The notes beneath the pieces were generated by a model that was given only the letters and a program-made list of their open reading frames with translations, was not told the origin of the DNA and did no database searches. Made by a program: the position numbers and the translations under genes. From contig NC_053036.3 of NCBI RefSeq assembly GCF_002575655.3, forward strand, positions 196,572,788 through 196,636,787: a stretch of DNA of 64,000 bases, written 5' to 3'. This document shows, in pieces, positions 47,330 through 57,785 of this stretch; the stretch's first letter is position 1; each line of letters begins with the position of its first letter. This stretch comes from Aegilops tauschii subsp. strangulata. Lineage: Eukaryota; Streptophyta; Magnoliopsida; Poales; Poaceae.

Positions 47330-47700
47330 AAAACGTCAATTGTTTTTAAATATAAAACACTCATCGCAAACGTTTTAGTTAGAACACATCTATGCAAACC
47401 GACAGCTTCCCCAGGAAGCCAAGGGAAAATGTGCCGAGCAGGATTTGTGCAGCTCTTGATGGCAAACGTTTTAGATAGAACACCCGTATGCAAAGTGAGA
47501 GCTATGTTCTTCCCCCTTAAGTCAAGGGAAAATTGGCAGCGCAGGATTTGTGCATCTCTTGAACGCAAATGGTTCAGATTGAATAGGGTATGCAAAGCTA
47601 GACTTCGGTGCTAAGCCAAGAGAAAATGTGTCGAGCGGGATTTGTACATCCCTTCAACGCAAACGGTTGTTTTGGATGACCCGTGTGCAACCACATACAA
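47330..47700. repeat. ~100-bp tandem repeat, three to four copies
   Basis: A unit with GCAAACG(T/G)TTTAG, TATGCAAA, GCCAAG(G/A)GAAAAT and CAGGATTTGTGCA(G/T)CTCTTGA occurs at about 47,367, 47,460, 47,560 and 47,655. The spacing and GCAAACGGTT words suggest CACTA subterminal repeats. Confidence 0.75.
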
Positions 47701-47837
47701 ACAATTTGGTAAGATTTGCATCTTTCATATTGGGTATATTGCCAATTGTTAAACTGGAAAGATTGACATTTGTTGATCTAGTAACGTTGCCATTTGTCAA
47801 CCTTGTAACACTGCGATTTGTCAAAATATGCAGCTAA

Positions 47838-48159
47838 AAATCACTAGCACTATCTAATGTTTGCAACTAAAATTCAGTAATTAAGCATAGATTTCATTCA
47901 TAGATTAAGCAGTCGTTCTTTATACAAATAGTTCAACTTGGCAGCTGAACCGACCAAACTTTTCCCCAATTGTTGCCAACCACGTACTGAAATAGCTAGT
48001 TCAACTATATATACTAGCTAATTTTAAGTATGGTGTACAGTTTCACCACATCTATAGTCAGATGAACTGAACAAAATAGCCCCTGAATGCTACTACTACG
48101 GAGGGGCTTTGTACTACTTTCGGCAGCCTCTCCTCTGTCGAGTGCGCTCAGTAAGAGAC
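47838..48159. other. Interval without a supported gene
   Basis: AT-rich sequence between the 100-bp repeats and the downstream end of the captured gene at 48,160-48,918. I see no feature. Confidence 0.4.
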
Positions 48160-48918
48160 AGGGCAGGAGGAGCCTACCGGCGAGCTGGACAACTGCAATA
48201 CGGTGCCTGCCGCTGCTGCACCTTCAGCGACGCTCACCTCGAACGCCCACTACCGCTCCAGACGACCCCTCTCGGAGTAGTGGTTCTCCTCGTAGATCTC
48301 CTGATTCCTCGTCTCTGCGGTGGTGTGTGCTACGGCCACGGCGGCGGTAAGGCTCTTTGCATGCTCGACGAGGCGCTCCTCCTCCTCCCGCAGGAACTCA
48401 GTCTAGTGCGCAAGGTCGCTGATGCACGTGCGGGCCTCCACCTCCGCCTCCCGCCTTCGGGCGGCGGTGGCGGAGCGGGTGATGACCCTAGCGGTCGACG
48501 GTGGGCTGGCGGCTACGGCGGCCGATGATGGGGTGGCGGCCACGACCACCACCTCCTGCCTTCGGGTCGTGACAGCGGAGCGGGTGATGGCCACGGTGGC
48601 CAACAGTAGGATGGCGGCCACGACGGCCACCTCCCACCTTTGGACCGCGGCGGCGGAGCGGGCGATGGCCCTGGCTTTCAACGGTGGTGTGGCGGCCACG
48701 GCGGCAGATGGTGGGGTGGCGGCAATGGCAGCCGGCAACAGCTGCCGAGGGGCAGCGGCGGTGGAGCATGTGGTGGGTGTTCCGCGCACACACAACAAGG
48801 ACGCCACGCGCACTACACTAAGCCAGGGACTGCGTCGCCGCCGCGGTGTAGCCTCCCAGCTGGAGCGGTCCTCTGATGAAGGCGGAGTGGCTGAGCGACG
48901 ACGTCGGACCGGTGCCAT
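48160..48918 (-). pseudogene. Captured gene with repeats and coiled coil, broken
   Basis: The chosen start is the ATG at 48,918 (MAPVRRRRSATPP). It lies about 85 bp downstream of a TATA box and is preferred over an in-frame ATG at 49,155, which lies upstream of the promoter. The frame runs 171 codons to a TAG at 48,403-48,405. It then continues TEFLREEEERLVEHAKSLTAAV and meets further stops near 48,280 and 48,160. The product has a basic N-terminus, then three to four imperfect repeats built on A(I/V)(A/T)RSA...RR.E(V/A)VVVAA, then an acidic coiled coil. The function is unrecognised. The promoter layout matches that of the remnant at 24,299-25,042. Confidence 0.45.
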
Positions 48919-49000
48919 TGTCGATTGTGGGAGAAGCAGATGAGATAAGCTACAGGAGGGAGGGGAAAATGCGACGCAGGACTCAACCGGCCGTGAGGGT

Positions 49001-49072
49001 TTATATAGCAGGCCGGTAAGCATTGGGATTTTGGGGGATTTCACCGAGTCGGGCGGGAATCTTGCGCGGGAA
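49001..49072 (-). promoter_or_regulatory. Promoter with TATA box and two E2F-like sites
   Basis: On the minus strand TTCCCGCGC (49,064-49,072) and TTCCCGCC (49,052-49,059) lie about 50 bp upstream of TATATAA (about 49,001-49,007). The candidate ATG is at 48,918. The order and spacing resemble 25,111-25,154. Confidence 0.5.
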
Positions 49073-49283
49073 CCTGCGAGGTTGCGTAGGAACAGGCTCA
49101 CCGACGATTCATTGGCGCCACTTTGAGCCACCATTTGGCCAAAAGAACGCCCCACATGCTGCGCAAGATTGCGCTCTAAGCCATCGGCGGCAGCGGGGTG
49201 ACAAGATGTGCGAGAGGAGGACGAAAGACCACGTACACATATGGTTAATAAAAAAAATGTTTGCGATTTAATTACCTACTATA

Positions 49284-49480
49284 CCCCCGTCCTGGTTTAT
49301 AAATAGGATTTAACTAATAAAATACGAATGCATGTCGCCAAAGATTATAAAGTTGGATTCATATTTGAACATAGTTTTCAATTATATAATTTCTATAACA
49401 TGCATTAACATTTTATTGGTAAAATTTAAGGGCAAAGTATGGCACAGAATATAATGAGGACTAATAGACCAAGATGGAGG
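49284..49480. mobile_element. Stowaway-like (Mariner) MITE, 197 bp
   Basis: The left end CCCCCGTCCTGG and right end CCAAGATGGAGG are imperfect terminal inverted repeats, flanked on both sides by TA. Size, AT-rich interior and the CTCCGTCC-like end fit Stowaway MITEs of grasses. No coding capacity. Confidence 0.7.
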
Positions 49481-49886
49481 TAGTAGCACACGGGCGCTCT
49501 CTACGTATCGACGCAACTGTCGGCCGGTATATAGGCGACCATTTCCTGTGTGTTCAAATTGCTCTATGCGTGTGGTTGCTTGCGGTTGAGGCGGTCGCGG
49601 TGCGCTCTGCTCGCGTCCCGCCTCATGCACTCTGCTCTCGCGTCCCTCCGCGCACTCTACCCTCATCACTCTACGCGTGTTGCCAGTGTTTGGGGCCGGC
49701 GCGCGATCACGCACGTTCGTGTGCATGCGGTTGCGCCGGGCATGGCGCAACGATGCAGTTACCCAGTGCAAAAACTGCCATGCGAACGCGCCGAGAATCC
49801 AGGCCGCCTGGCCCCCATTTATTCCTGCGGCCATTTACCTTCATCTCTCGCGCCACACGACACAATAAGCACACCCACGACGACAC

Positions 49887-50654
49887 ATGCAGAGAGGACA
49901 TCCAGTGGTTCCAATGGCGCTCCCCGTGGCTCCAATGGCGCTCCCAGCGGCCGACGACGACAACGCCGGGCAGTTCACCACACATCACATAGTGGACACC
50001 CACATGAGGGGGAAGGCCCTCTCGGTGGTGTACACGAACGATCCGGTCTCGGTGGAGAGCTCCATCCAAAATATGGAGTGGTTGCTTGCCGAGGACAAGT
50101 ACCAAGTGGTCGGCTTCGACCTCAAGTACACCATCGGTCGTGCCGGGAACGATTAGAAGGTTGCCGCCTAGTTGGGTGTGCGACATGACGTCCTCGTCTA
50201 CCACTACCACCTAGCCACAAGGCCTTGCGGGCGTTTCTCCAGGTTTATCAACAGCTCCGACTACAGTTTCGCTACGGTGGACACCACCAACGATCTAAAA
50301 GCGCTCAAGGTTTCGGGCTTGAAATGCCAGAATCTTGCCAACATCCAGAACCACTACAAGGTCTGGGGAAGCGACAACATCTAACAGAACTCCCTGGTTG
50401 ACCTCACCTAGGACATCATCGACCCCTACTACATGAAGATGAAGGATGAGAGCAAGAAGGACAAGAACGCCTGGCACAGTGTCTGGCATGAGAGACTGGA
50501 TGAACAACACATCAAGTACGCGGCCAAGGACGCGTACACAAGCTACGAGATGTACAGGCGGATCGTTGACATGAGGAAGTGTCTTCTTCCTGCCCCAAAC
50601 GAGGGATCGAGCCACAGAGCAGTGGCAGGAGCGTCACAAGAAGTAGATGACTAG
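49887..50654 (+). pseudogene. 3'-5' exonuclease (WRN/RNase D-like) pseudogene
   Basis: A frame from the ATG at 49,887 to TAG at 50,652 has four internal stops, at 50,154, 50,169, 50,382 and 50,409. Between them the protein resembles plant Werner-type DEDDy exonuclease domains. Motif I is VVGFDLKYT, where the usual second acidic residue (D-x-E) is Lys. Motif III is KYAAKDAYTSYEMYRRI, with the Tyr and Asp of the YxxxD signature kept. Such enzymes remove nucleotides from 3' ends. Stops and the motif I change both predict no activity. It is GC-rich, intronless here, and sits about 0.5 kb inside the right CACTA terminus, so it is probably a captured gene. Confidence 0.7.
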
Positions 50655-50775
50655 ACGATCGTTTCTCCTAGTTTACAATGCATGCAATTGTTTATTGAGG
50701 TGTGTGCGAATGGTCTGTATAGTCACTTATGTAATTGGATGTTTATTTCAGTTTTTTATATATTATATATATACA

Positions 50776-51221
50776 TGTTATTCTTCTGTAGACAGAGGAA
50801 ATCACACGGCTTACTAGCAGCAATCGTATGTGTTATTATTGATCTTCACACACATTTCTGATTACGGACATGTTTGTCGTGTATCACACACATCTTGTTC
50901 AGTTGAACCATCTCCATTGTGTTGCCTAATCACACACAGTTCATCCTACCGAACTGTATGCCGTATATCGCACACACCCTCATCTGGCTGCCCGTTTTTG
51001 TTGTTCTGCATCATCACAAACAGTTCTTCTGGATTAACCGTGTGCCCAGCATCGCACACACAATTAAAATCAGAACCGTGTTTGATGCCTCCGCCATCGC
51101 AAATGTTTTGCATGTTTTTTGATGGTTTTATTACATCACCGTTTGTGATTGATGCATCGCACACAGTTTCATCGAATGGTCTCTGATTCGACTATCGCGT
51201 TTGGACCATCATGCAGTAGTG
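50776..51221. repeat. CACTA right subterminal region and terminus of E2
   Basis: Short words ATCGCACACA, ATCACA(A/C)ACAGTT and CCGTTTGTGAT recur in both orientations and end at GCAGTAGTG (51,221). The region is alignable by eye with 38,998-39,522. Confidence 0.65.
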
Positions 51222-51430
51222 GTCGATGTGATCGCCGTCGGCACGCTACCTCTACATCTACCTTCGGGATTAGTTTTAGACCTCAATAATTGTTATTTGG
51301 TGCCAGCATTGAGCATGAACATTATATCTGGGTCTTGTTTAATGCGAAATGGTTATTCATTTAAGTAGAGAATAATGGTTGTTCTATTTATATGAGTAAT
51401 ATCTTTTATGGTCATGCACCATTGATGAAT
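51222..51430 (+). pseudogene. Copia retrotransposon fragment, pre-integrase part of pol
   Basis: The frame reads VDVIAVGTLPLHLPSGLVL, then NIISGSCLMRNGYSF, then after a one-base shift near 51,367 ENNGCSIYMSNIFYGHAP. This matches the start of pol and the GAG-pre-integrase region of Copia elements. It is bounded on the left by the CACTA terminus and on the right by the RLG3 LTR, so both inserted into an older Copia copy. Confidence 0.7.
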
Positions 51431-52602
51431 TGTCGGGTGGTTGGTGCGACATATGCCAACGGGTGGCTTATCATTGTGGGTGCGAATAAGACGTCGCCGG
51501 TGCCTGGAAACGGGATGAGGCGAAGACATGCACGCCGGCGGATCTTACCCAGGTTCGGGGCTCTCCGAGGAGATAACACCCCTAGTCCTGCTCTGCGGGG
51601 TCTCCGCATGATCACTAGATCAGTAAAAGGTAGCTACAATCGATCCTAGAGCGGTTTGGGTTCAAGGGAGAAGAAGAACAAGGCTAGCTCTCACTTCTCT
51701 CTATCTATGGTGTGTGTGTTATGCTTAGAAGCCAACCCTTTGCATGGGTGCTCCGGGGGGTTTATATAGGCCTACCCCCCAGGGGTACAATGGTAATCAG
51801 GCTGGGCACTGGTCCCAGCCGTCAGTGTCTACGCTCGCCGGCTTCTCCGCCGGCTGTTGGGTCCCGCCGACTGGTGGGTCCCGCCGGCTGCCGGCTTCTT
51901 GGTCGACAGGCCGGCCCCACCGCCTAGGGTCTTGTCGGCGGCTACTTACTGTAGCCTCGCCCCTGATGATGAGGGCTTCGTTGAGGTAAGCGTGGCTACA
52001 GTGGGCCGCCTCGGGGGCTCTCACAGTAGCCTTACCTCGTCTTGTCTCCTTAATGTGGCTCATGCTTCGAGGGAGGGGGTAACCGGCTTCTGGGGGCCGG
52101 CTACGCCCTCAGCCGAATGGGGGAGGCCGGGCCGCCTTCACGCCTCTCTCTGGCTGAAGGGGCCCACCGCCCGTGGGCCGTACGGGAGTCCGTCGTGGAT
52201 GACGTTGAGGCTAGCATGGCTACAGTGCCGAGCCGAACGGGAGACGGCCGTCCCGTACGGTCTCCTGTGGCCATGCCTGCCTCGGGCTTCAGGGGTAGTG
52301 GGCCGCACTGTGGCCACACCCCGTCTTGTCGCCGTTATGTGGGTGTAGCTTTGGTGGTTGTGGTCTCGGCCGGCTTCTTGGAGTCGGCGCTCTTCGAAGC
52401 CGGCTTCCTGGAGTCGGCCACCCCGCGGATATCCTGGGGGGGAGGTTACTGAGGCTGGGCCGCCTCCCGTGAGTCGGCTTCGGGGGTAGCCGGCCAGGGG
52501 AGGTGGTCCAATGCTTGGAGTGCTTCGAGGCCCAAAGGCCTGATAATTTTTCTGAAGAACCAGGGGTAGTCGGTTAGGCTACCCGTGGCCATTACTCCGA
52601 CA
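51431..52602 (-). repeat. RLG3 3' LTR (1,172 bp)
   Basis: On the minus strand it starts TGTCGGAG and ends CCACCCGACA, giving 6-bp inverted ends TGTCGG/CCGACA. A TATA box (CCTATATAAA on the minus strand) is at 51,761-51,770. AGCCGGCTT and GGAGTCGGC words are repeated at 52,360-52,425. The adjacent genomic 5-mer is TGAAT; its partner is outside the window. Confidence 0.82.
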
Positions 52603-52619
52603 GTAGTCCCCAAAGCTGA
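52603..52619 (-). other. RLG3 polypurine tract
   Basis: On the minus strand CAGCTTTGGGGACTAC ends at the TGTCGG of the 3' LTR. Confidence 0.5.
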
Positions 52620-53050
52620 TTGGGCTTCGAGGTTGAGTAGGAGTTGAGAAGCTCGATCAGCTTCCCATCTTAACAAGCCGGCAGCTGGGAGCCGGCTTTG
52701 GTTAGGCGCGCCGCCTTGGTCGAAAACTTCCAGAGTCGGAGGGCGGGAGCTCGCCAGTGCGTGCACCGGGCCGCGGGCCGGCCACTGGCCGTCTGCGAAC
52801 CACGTGGCCCCTCTTGGCCGGAAAGCCTGCCAGCCCACGCGCGCGACGGGACGTCGCCGCAGGGCGGGGGCCCGCCACGTCCGCGCCCGGGCCCAAGCGC
52901 GGATTGTCTGCATCCCGAAACCGCCCGCACGTGTCATTGCGGCAGTTTCGGCTCGCCTTTATGTGCAATAATCGCGAGGCGTGGGGGAGTGGGTGCAGTT
53001 AATCCCACGTCTCCCCCCACGTCCGGCCTCCCCGGAATCACCTCGCGAGG

Positions 53051-53060
53051 CTATAAGTAG
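53051..53060 (+). promoter_or_regulatory. TATA box of the RLG3 antisense gene
   Basis: CTATAAGTAG lies about 140 bp before the ATG at 53,197, in the 600 bp between the LTR and the gene. It gives the antisense gene a promoter independent of the LTRs. Confidence 0.5.
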
Positions 53061-53196
53061 GGGAGAGGGAGAGCGGCAGGCTCTCGCACGCTCCCCCTCC
53101 TTCCACCATCTTCCTTCGCTCGCCGTTTCTTGCAACAGCGCTTCGCTGCCGCGCTCTTCCACCACACATTCCTCCGCCGCCGCGCTCGTTTTCGCC

Positions 53197-56100
53197 ATGC
53201 CTCCCGCCATGGAGCAGTATGGCGGGGATTGGGACGGCTCCAATGTCCACGAGGATCACGTCGAGTTCCTCCGCAATACGCGGCGGCTGCCCAGCGCGGA
53301 CAAGGTGGAGGTCCGTCTCGTGCCGGCGAAGGAAATTACGCCGGAGCCGCGGGAGGGCGAGCGGGTGGTCTTCCGCTCGCACTTCTTACGCGGCATTGGC
53401 CTGCCAGTGAGCGCCTTCTTCCGCTCCTGGCTCGACTTCTACCAGCTCCAGCCGCACCACCTCACCACAAACGCGGTGGTGCTGCTGTCGGCCTTCGTCA
53501 CCCTGTGCGAGGGCTACCTCGGCGTCCTCCCCACCCTCGAGCTCTGGGGGGAGTTCTTCCAGTCCAAGCTGGGCACGCGCATGCAAGGCGTGCTGGCTCA
53601 GACTGGCGCCTTCATCGCGTCGCGGAGGTCGGTCGCCGACAACCCCTTTCCCGTCATCACGCTGATCCAATCGGTGAAGAAGTGGCAAAAATCGTACTTC
53701 TACATGTGGAACATCGCCCCACGGGGCGACTACATCAACCTGCCGGCTTACATAGCCGGCCCACCGGCGGGCAGGCGGCCCCAGTGGTCCTTCCGGGCCG
53801 TGACTCTGACGCCGGCCGGGTCCGCAGCCGTCGCCCGAGTGCGAGTGATGACCCAGTCGGAGGGCCTGACAGGGCCCGACCTTCTGGCCGCATTCGTCAC
53901 GCGCCGGGTTCTTCCCCTCCAGAGCCGTCCTCATCTGATCTATCAGATGAGCGGCCAGCTCGATCCGAGCTGAATGTGCACCAAGGACATGCCGCACGCG
54001 GAGGTTGCCTATATGGTGAACTACCTTGCGAACTGCAAATTCTCCGAAGAGTGGCAGTTCGGCAAGGAGCCATACAGCCGAGCCAATCCCCCGCCCACGG
54101 TATGCTCTCCTTGTTGGTTCTTTTTCTCTTAACTTTGTTGCCGAGTTCCTCTTGGCCGACTCTAACTTAGTCGGTTTGTTTTTTGACAGAGCCCTCTTCT
54201 TCGGCCGACCGGCGGGTCAGACGCGGAGCGTCGATTCGTCCCCGACCGGACCGAACACGGTCTGGAGGACCCCGACTTGGGGGCGGCCGGTATGGACGAC
54301 AACATCGAGCCGGGTGGTGGCCAAGCCGGCGGCGAAGCAGGCGGCTCCGGGCTCGGAGTCACCTTCGACGACTGGCCGGACGACGATGAGGCCGAAATCG
54401 CCCCGCGCCACCAGCCGGCATCTGGACGCGGCGCGGGTTCCTCCGCTGCACCACCTGCTTGGGGCGGAGGGCAAAAGCGTCGCGCCGCCCAGGGTTTGTT
54501 CGGCAGTCGGACGAAGAAACCCAGGGGCGGGGCGGCAGCAACCAGGCGGGAGGAGGCGGCCGCTAAGGCGGCTCGCTTCCGCAAGGCGGTGAAGCAGCCG
54601 CAGACCGTGTCGGCGTAAGTTCGAATTTTTTGTATACTCTTTTTCTTTCTTTCTCTGGTGGTTCCTGAACCCTTGTTTTTTTTCTCCAAACGATCAGAGC
54701 TCCGTTGTCGCTTGAGCGGGCGGCTGCCGCCTCCGTCGTTGAGTCGCCGAGGGGGTCTGGGAGCACCACTCGCCGCGTGGACCCCCGGGCCGACCTTCAG
54801 GAAGCGACAGAACGGAACACGCGGGAGGCGTGGGCAGAACGGGAGGCGCGAGAGGCGGAGGCACGGAAGGCGGCCGCCGCTCAGGCGGCGCAGGAGGAGG
54901 AGGCGGCGAAGGTGCTCGCTGACGCCGCTGCCAGGGCCCAAGCGGAGGCTGCAGCCGCGGCGGCGGCGGAGGAAGTTTTGATGGTCACCCCGCTGCGCGT
55001 CATGGCGCCTGGGGACATGGAGCCCTCGCCAGAGGGAGCCAGCGGCGACCAGCCAGGGCTGGGGAGAGACGACGACGTCATCATCCTGGAGAGGGCGCCG
55101 GTGCCGACCCCGCCAACTGGGGCGGCTCAAGGCGGCCGGCCTGATCAGCCGCCTGCACAGTCGGCGGGGGGCGAGCCGGCCGCGAGGACTGAGATGGCGG
55201 TCCGGATGCCGCCGAGCCAGCGTGCGGGGAAGGCTGCGTCGGAGCCACAGAAGGCCGCGTCGGAGCCGCAGCCGGCCGTGGGCTCCAGCTCGTCGGCCCA
55301 GGATGCGGAGGCGGCCAGCGCTACCTCGGGGTGGACGCCAGGTGGAGGGACGGCCGTGATGAACGTGGCTGCGCAGGACGTCCGGACCCGGCTCCAGGGC
55401 CAAGCTGCGGCGCTGAGGCAGTTCACCGACGAGTTCCTTTTGATGCGGGCGGCCATCCGGGTTAGTCTTCGCATCTTGCTTCTTCTTGATCTTGATTTCT
55501 TCTTGATCTTGATTTCTTCTTGATCTTGATTTCTTCCGTGGGGGCGCGTCAGCGCACCCACTGGGTGTAGTCCCCGAGTTCCGAGTCGGCTGCTGAGCAG
55601 GCGGCTTGGAACTTCTTAGTGGATTTGTCTTTGCTATTCTTGTTCTTACTTCGATCTTCTGTCTATCTTGCAGGACTACCACAATCTTCGTGCGGCCGTC
55701 TTCAACTCCCAGGCTCGGGAGCTGGCCCAGAAGACCGCCGACCTTACTGAGAGCCGAGGTACGTTCTTTGTTCTTTATCTCATGTGGGGGCGCGTCAGCG
55801 CACCCACTGGGTGTAGTCCCCGAGATTCGGGCCGACTGCTGAGCAGTCGGGTCGGATCTTCCTTGACGACTTCCTCTTACTGTTCTTTCTTTTTCTGCCG
55901 TCTCCGCAGCGGCCAACGCCGGTCTGAGGGCACAGCTGGGGTAGTCTCAGACTGCCCTTCGTGCCAAGGACGCCGAACTCGCCGCCTTGGTGCAGGAACG
56001 CGACCGCCTGGCCAAGAAGTTGGCCGACCAGGAGGAAGGCCACAAGGCGGCTCTGAAGGCGGTGCAGGACCGCGAAGCCGCCCTCCAGGCCGAGTACGAG

Positions 56101-56996
56101 ACGGAGGCGGCTGGCTGGGCTGAAGCCAGGCAAACTTTGATCTCTGGCTACGATCAGATCGAAGATCTGTTTGACGGTAAGCCGCCTACCTCTTCGTCCT
56201 TTCTTGCCATCTGCCACTTTTGGCTTGTTTTCTGACTTTGGTGCTCTTTTCTTCTTTTCTTCTTCTTTCTTGCGCAGAATATTTCCCTGGCTATTCTACC
56301 GCCGCCAACCAGACCATCGAGGCCCGCCACCAGGCGCGGAGGCAGGCTGGGTTCGAGATTTCGCCAACCGCCGGCCGTTCGCTGGAGGAGCAGCTCTTGG
56401 CGATCCAGGCCCGCATCCAGCCGGCTCACCGACTGCTCCACCGGCTTCAGCGTGCCGGGGCGCAAGTCTTTGCCGCCCTCTGGCCCGGCCAAGTGGTTCC
56501 TCGCACCCCCAGTCGGACTGCCGACTCGCTGGAGGTGGCAGTCGGCCGCTTCGAAGCTTGGAAGGCCTCGGCGGCCCGCTCCGGTGCCAGGCAGGCGCTG
56601 GAGTTCGTCAAGGCCTGGTATCCCGGCCTGAGCCTGGATCAGCTGGCTACCTGGCGGCAACAAGCCGACACGGAGCTGGAGCCGGCGCGGCCGGCCATCA
56701 TCCGGCGGGCTTCGGCGATCGCCGACTACACCGACACCAGCGTCTTCGCCCCCGAGGTGGACGACAACGGTGTTGCCCAGCCGGAGGAGTGGTTCGGTCT
56801 GAACCCGACGGACGGTGAAGACTCGGCGGAGGAGATCGACTCCAGCGACGAGGGTGAAGAAGAGGAGGAGGAAGGTGAAGACGCCGAGCCGGCTGGTGGA
56901 GCAGCCGGCCAGCCTCAGCCTGACCGCACCTCCAGCACCACGTCGCGCGCGAGTGCGTCGCCTGCCGCAGGTGGTGATCAAGCCGAGACCCGCTAG
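53197..56996 (+). pseudogene. Antisense gene of RLG3 (putative gypsy-type transposon domain), six exons, two in-frame stops
   Basis: Exons 53,197-54,099, 54,190-54,614, 54,698-55,460, 55,674-55,758, 55,910-56,176 and 56,278-56,996 have GT...AG introns and compatible phases, giving about 1,053 codons. Residues about 60-250 match the conserved domain of such genes (FRSHFLRGIGLPVSAFF, QPHHLTTNAVVLLSAF, LELWGEFFQSKLG, SYFYMWNIAPR). Then come an acidic and low-complexity region, Ala/Glu coiled coils (RDRLAKKLADQEEGHKAAL), a helical C-terminal part and a very acidic tail (EEEEEEGEDAEP). A TGA at 53,971 and a TAG at 55,942 are in frame, each one base from a sense codon. I chose the upstream ATG of two close ones (53,197 and 53,212). 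The gene converges on pol. Its function in the element is not established. Confidence 0.8.
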
Positions 56997-57785
56997 GCGG
57001 CCACTCCTTCAGCCGACGAGGCCGCCTTCACCGACCAGCTCGGCCTCCGCACCGCGCCTTAGTCTGCCATCTTTTGTTTTCCTGTCTTATTACTTTTGGA
57101 ACAAAGTTTGGTTAAGTCTGCACAATTCCACCCACTGGGTGTATTCGAACTTATGTCTGTTGCCAGCCTGTTGGGGGCTTTATATGTATATATAACTTAT
57201 GCATGCATTTGGCCTTTCCTTGTACTTTGCTTTTTATCCTTCCGCTGTTTCCTTTGCCGCCCTCCCGTGGTTGCCGCCTCCCCAGTCCAACAGTTGCTCT
57301 GCAATCTGTAGCTGGAAGAGTGCTTGGCCAATTGGGGGGGAGTACTTTAGCTTTGCTGGACTAAAGCTAAGTGTTTAGGAAGCCGGCCAGCCGGCTGTTT
57401 TGACAGCCGGCAGGCGTGTTTGGAGGCCGTCTCTTTGCTATATAGGTTCGTTGTTCCTTACCCATTTTTCGTGTGGGCATCCTTTCTGCCTTGCCTCTTG
57501 CTAGTCGGACAGTCGGTTCTTCGAGCTGCGACTTTCAACAAGAGGGGACTCGGGAGCCGGCACACTACTTTTCTGACTTCAGGTAGAACTTTCAATATAG
57601 CTCAAGGCGGCCAGTCCCCGGGCCGACTAGTCGAACCCGGTGCCAGACAAGAATTCAAATGTAATAATACATTCATGGATATGACACTTGTCATTCATAG
57701 ATAAACAAAGGCAGTCCCCGAGTACTGTTCGGGGGGCCTGTTGGTTTGTACTTAATACAAAAGGGTAGCATGATACATACTGCTT
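56997..57785. other. Convergent untranslated interval of RLG3
   Basis: The 3' ends of the antisense gene and of pol face each other here. CAGTCCCCGGGCCGACTAGT and CAGTCCCCGAGTACTG at about 57,613 and 57,711 belong to the dispersed AGTCCCCG motif. No gene is seen. Confidence 0.6.

Larger units (their letters stand above)
39523..51221. mobile_element. CACTA-derived region E2 with captured gene fragments
   Basis: The right terminus is ATGCAGTAGTG at 51,221, directly followed by Copia coding sequence. Subterminal short repeats (CATCACACA, AACCGTTTG) occur at about 39,660-40,090, 47,330-47,700 and 50,790-51,210. The interior holds fragments of several genes and tandem arrays but no recognisable CACTA transposase, so it is non-autonomous or composite. 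The left terminus is unresolved; more than one element may be merged here. Sequence from 39,523 to 40,319 contains only subterminal repeats. Confidence 0.55.

Noticed and set aside
41050..47700. CRISPR-like regular spacing of short words
   Set aside because: The genome is plant nuclear; repeats are diverged tandem units without unique spacers.
48919..49155. N-terminal extension of the captured gene to an ATG at 49,155
   Set aside because: The extension crosses the TATA box and E2F-like sites; the ATG at 48,918 fits the promoter.
49474..50210. Long plus- and minus-strand frames around the exonuclease start
   Set aside because: They overlap the frame that shows exonuclease similarity, contain Cys/Arg/Ala-rich text without motifs, and disagree with the ATG at 49,887.
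53130..54170. 346-codon plus-strand frame overlapping exon 1 of the antisense gene
   Set aside because: The overlapping frame from 53,197 carries the recognisable domain; this one is Arg/Pro-rich and crosses the splice donor.
54162..55916. 584-codon minus-strand frame
   Set aside because: It lies opposite exons 2-5 of the RLG3 antisense gene, crosses all its introns, and is Arg/Ser/Pro-rich without motifs; it is a GC-driven shadow.
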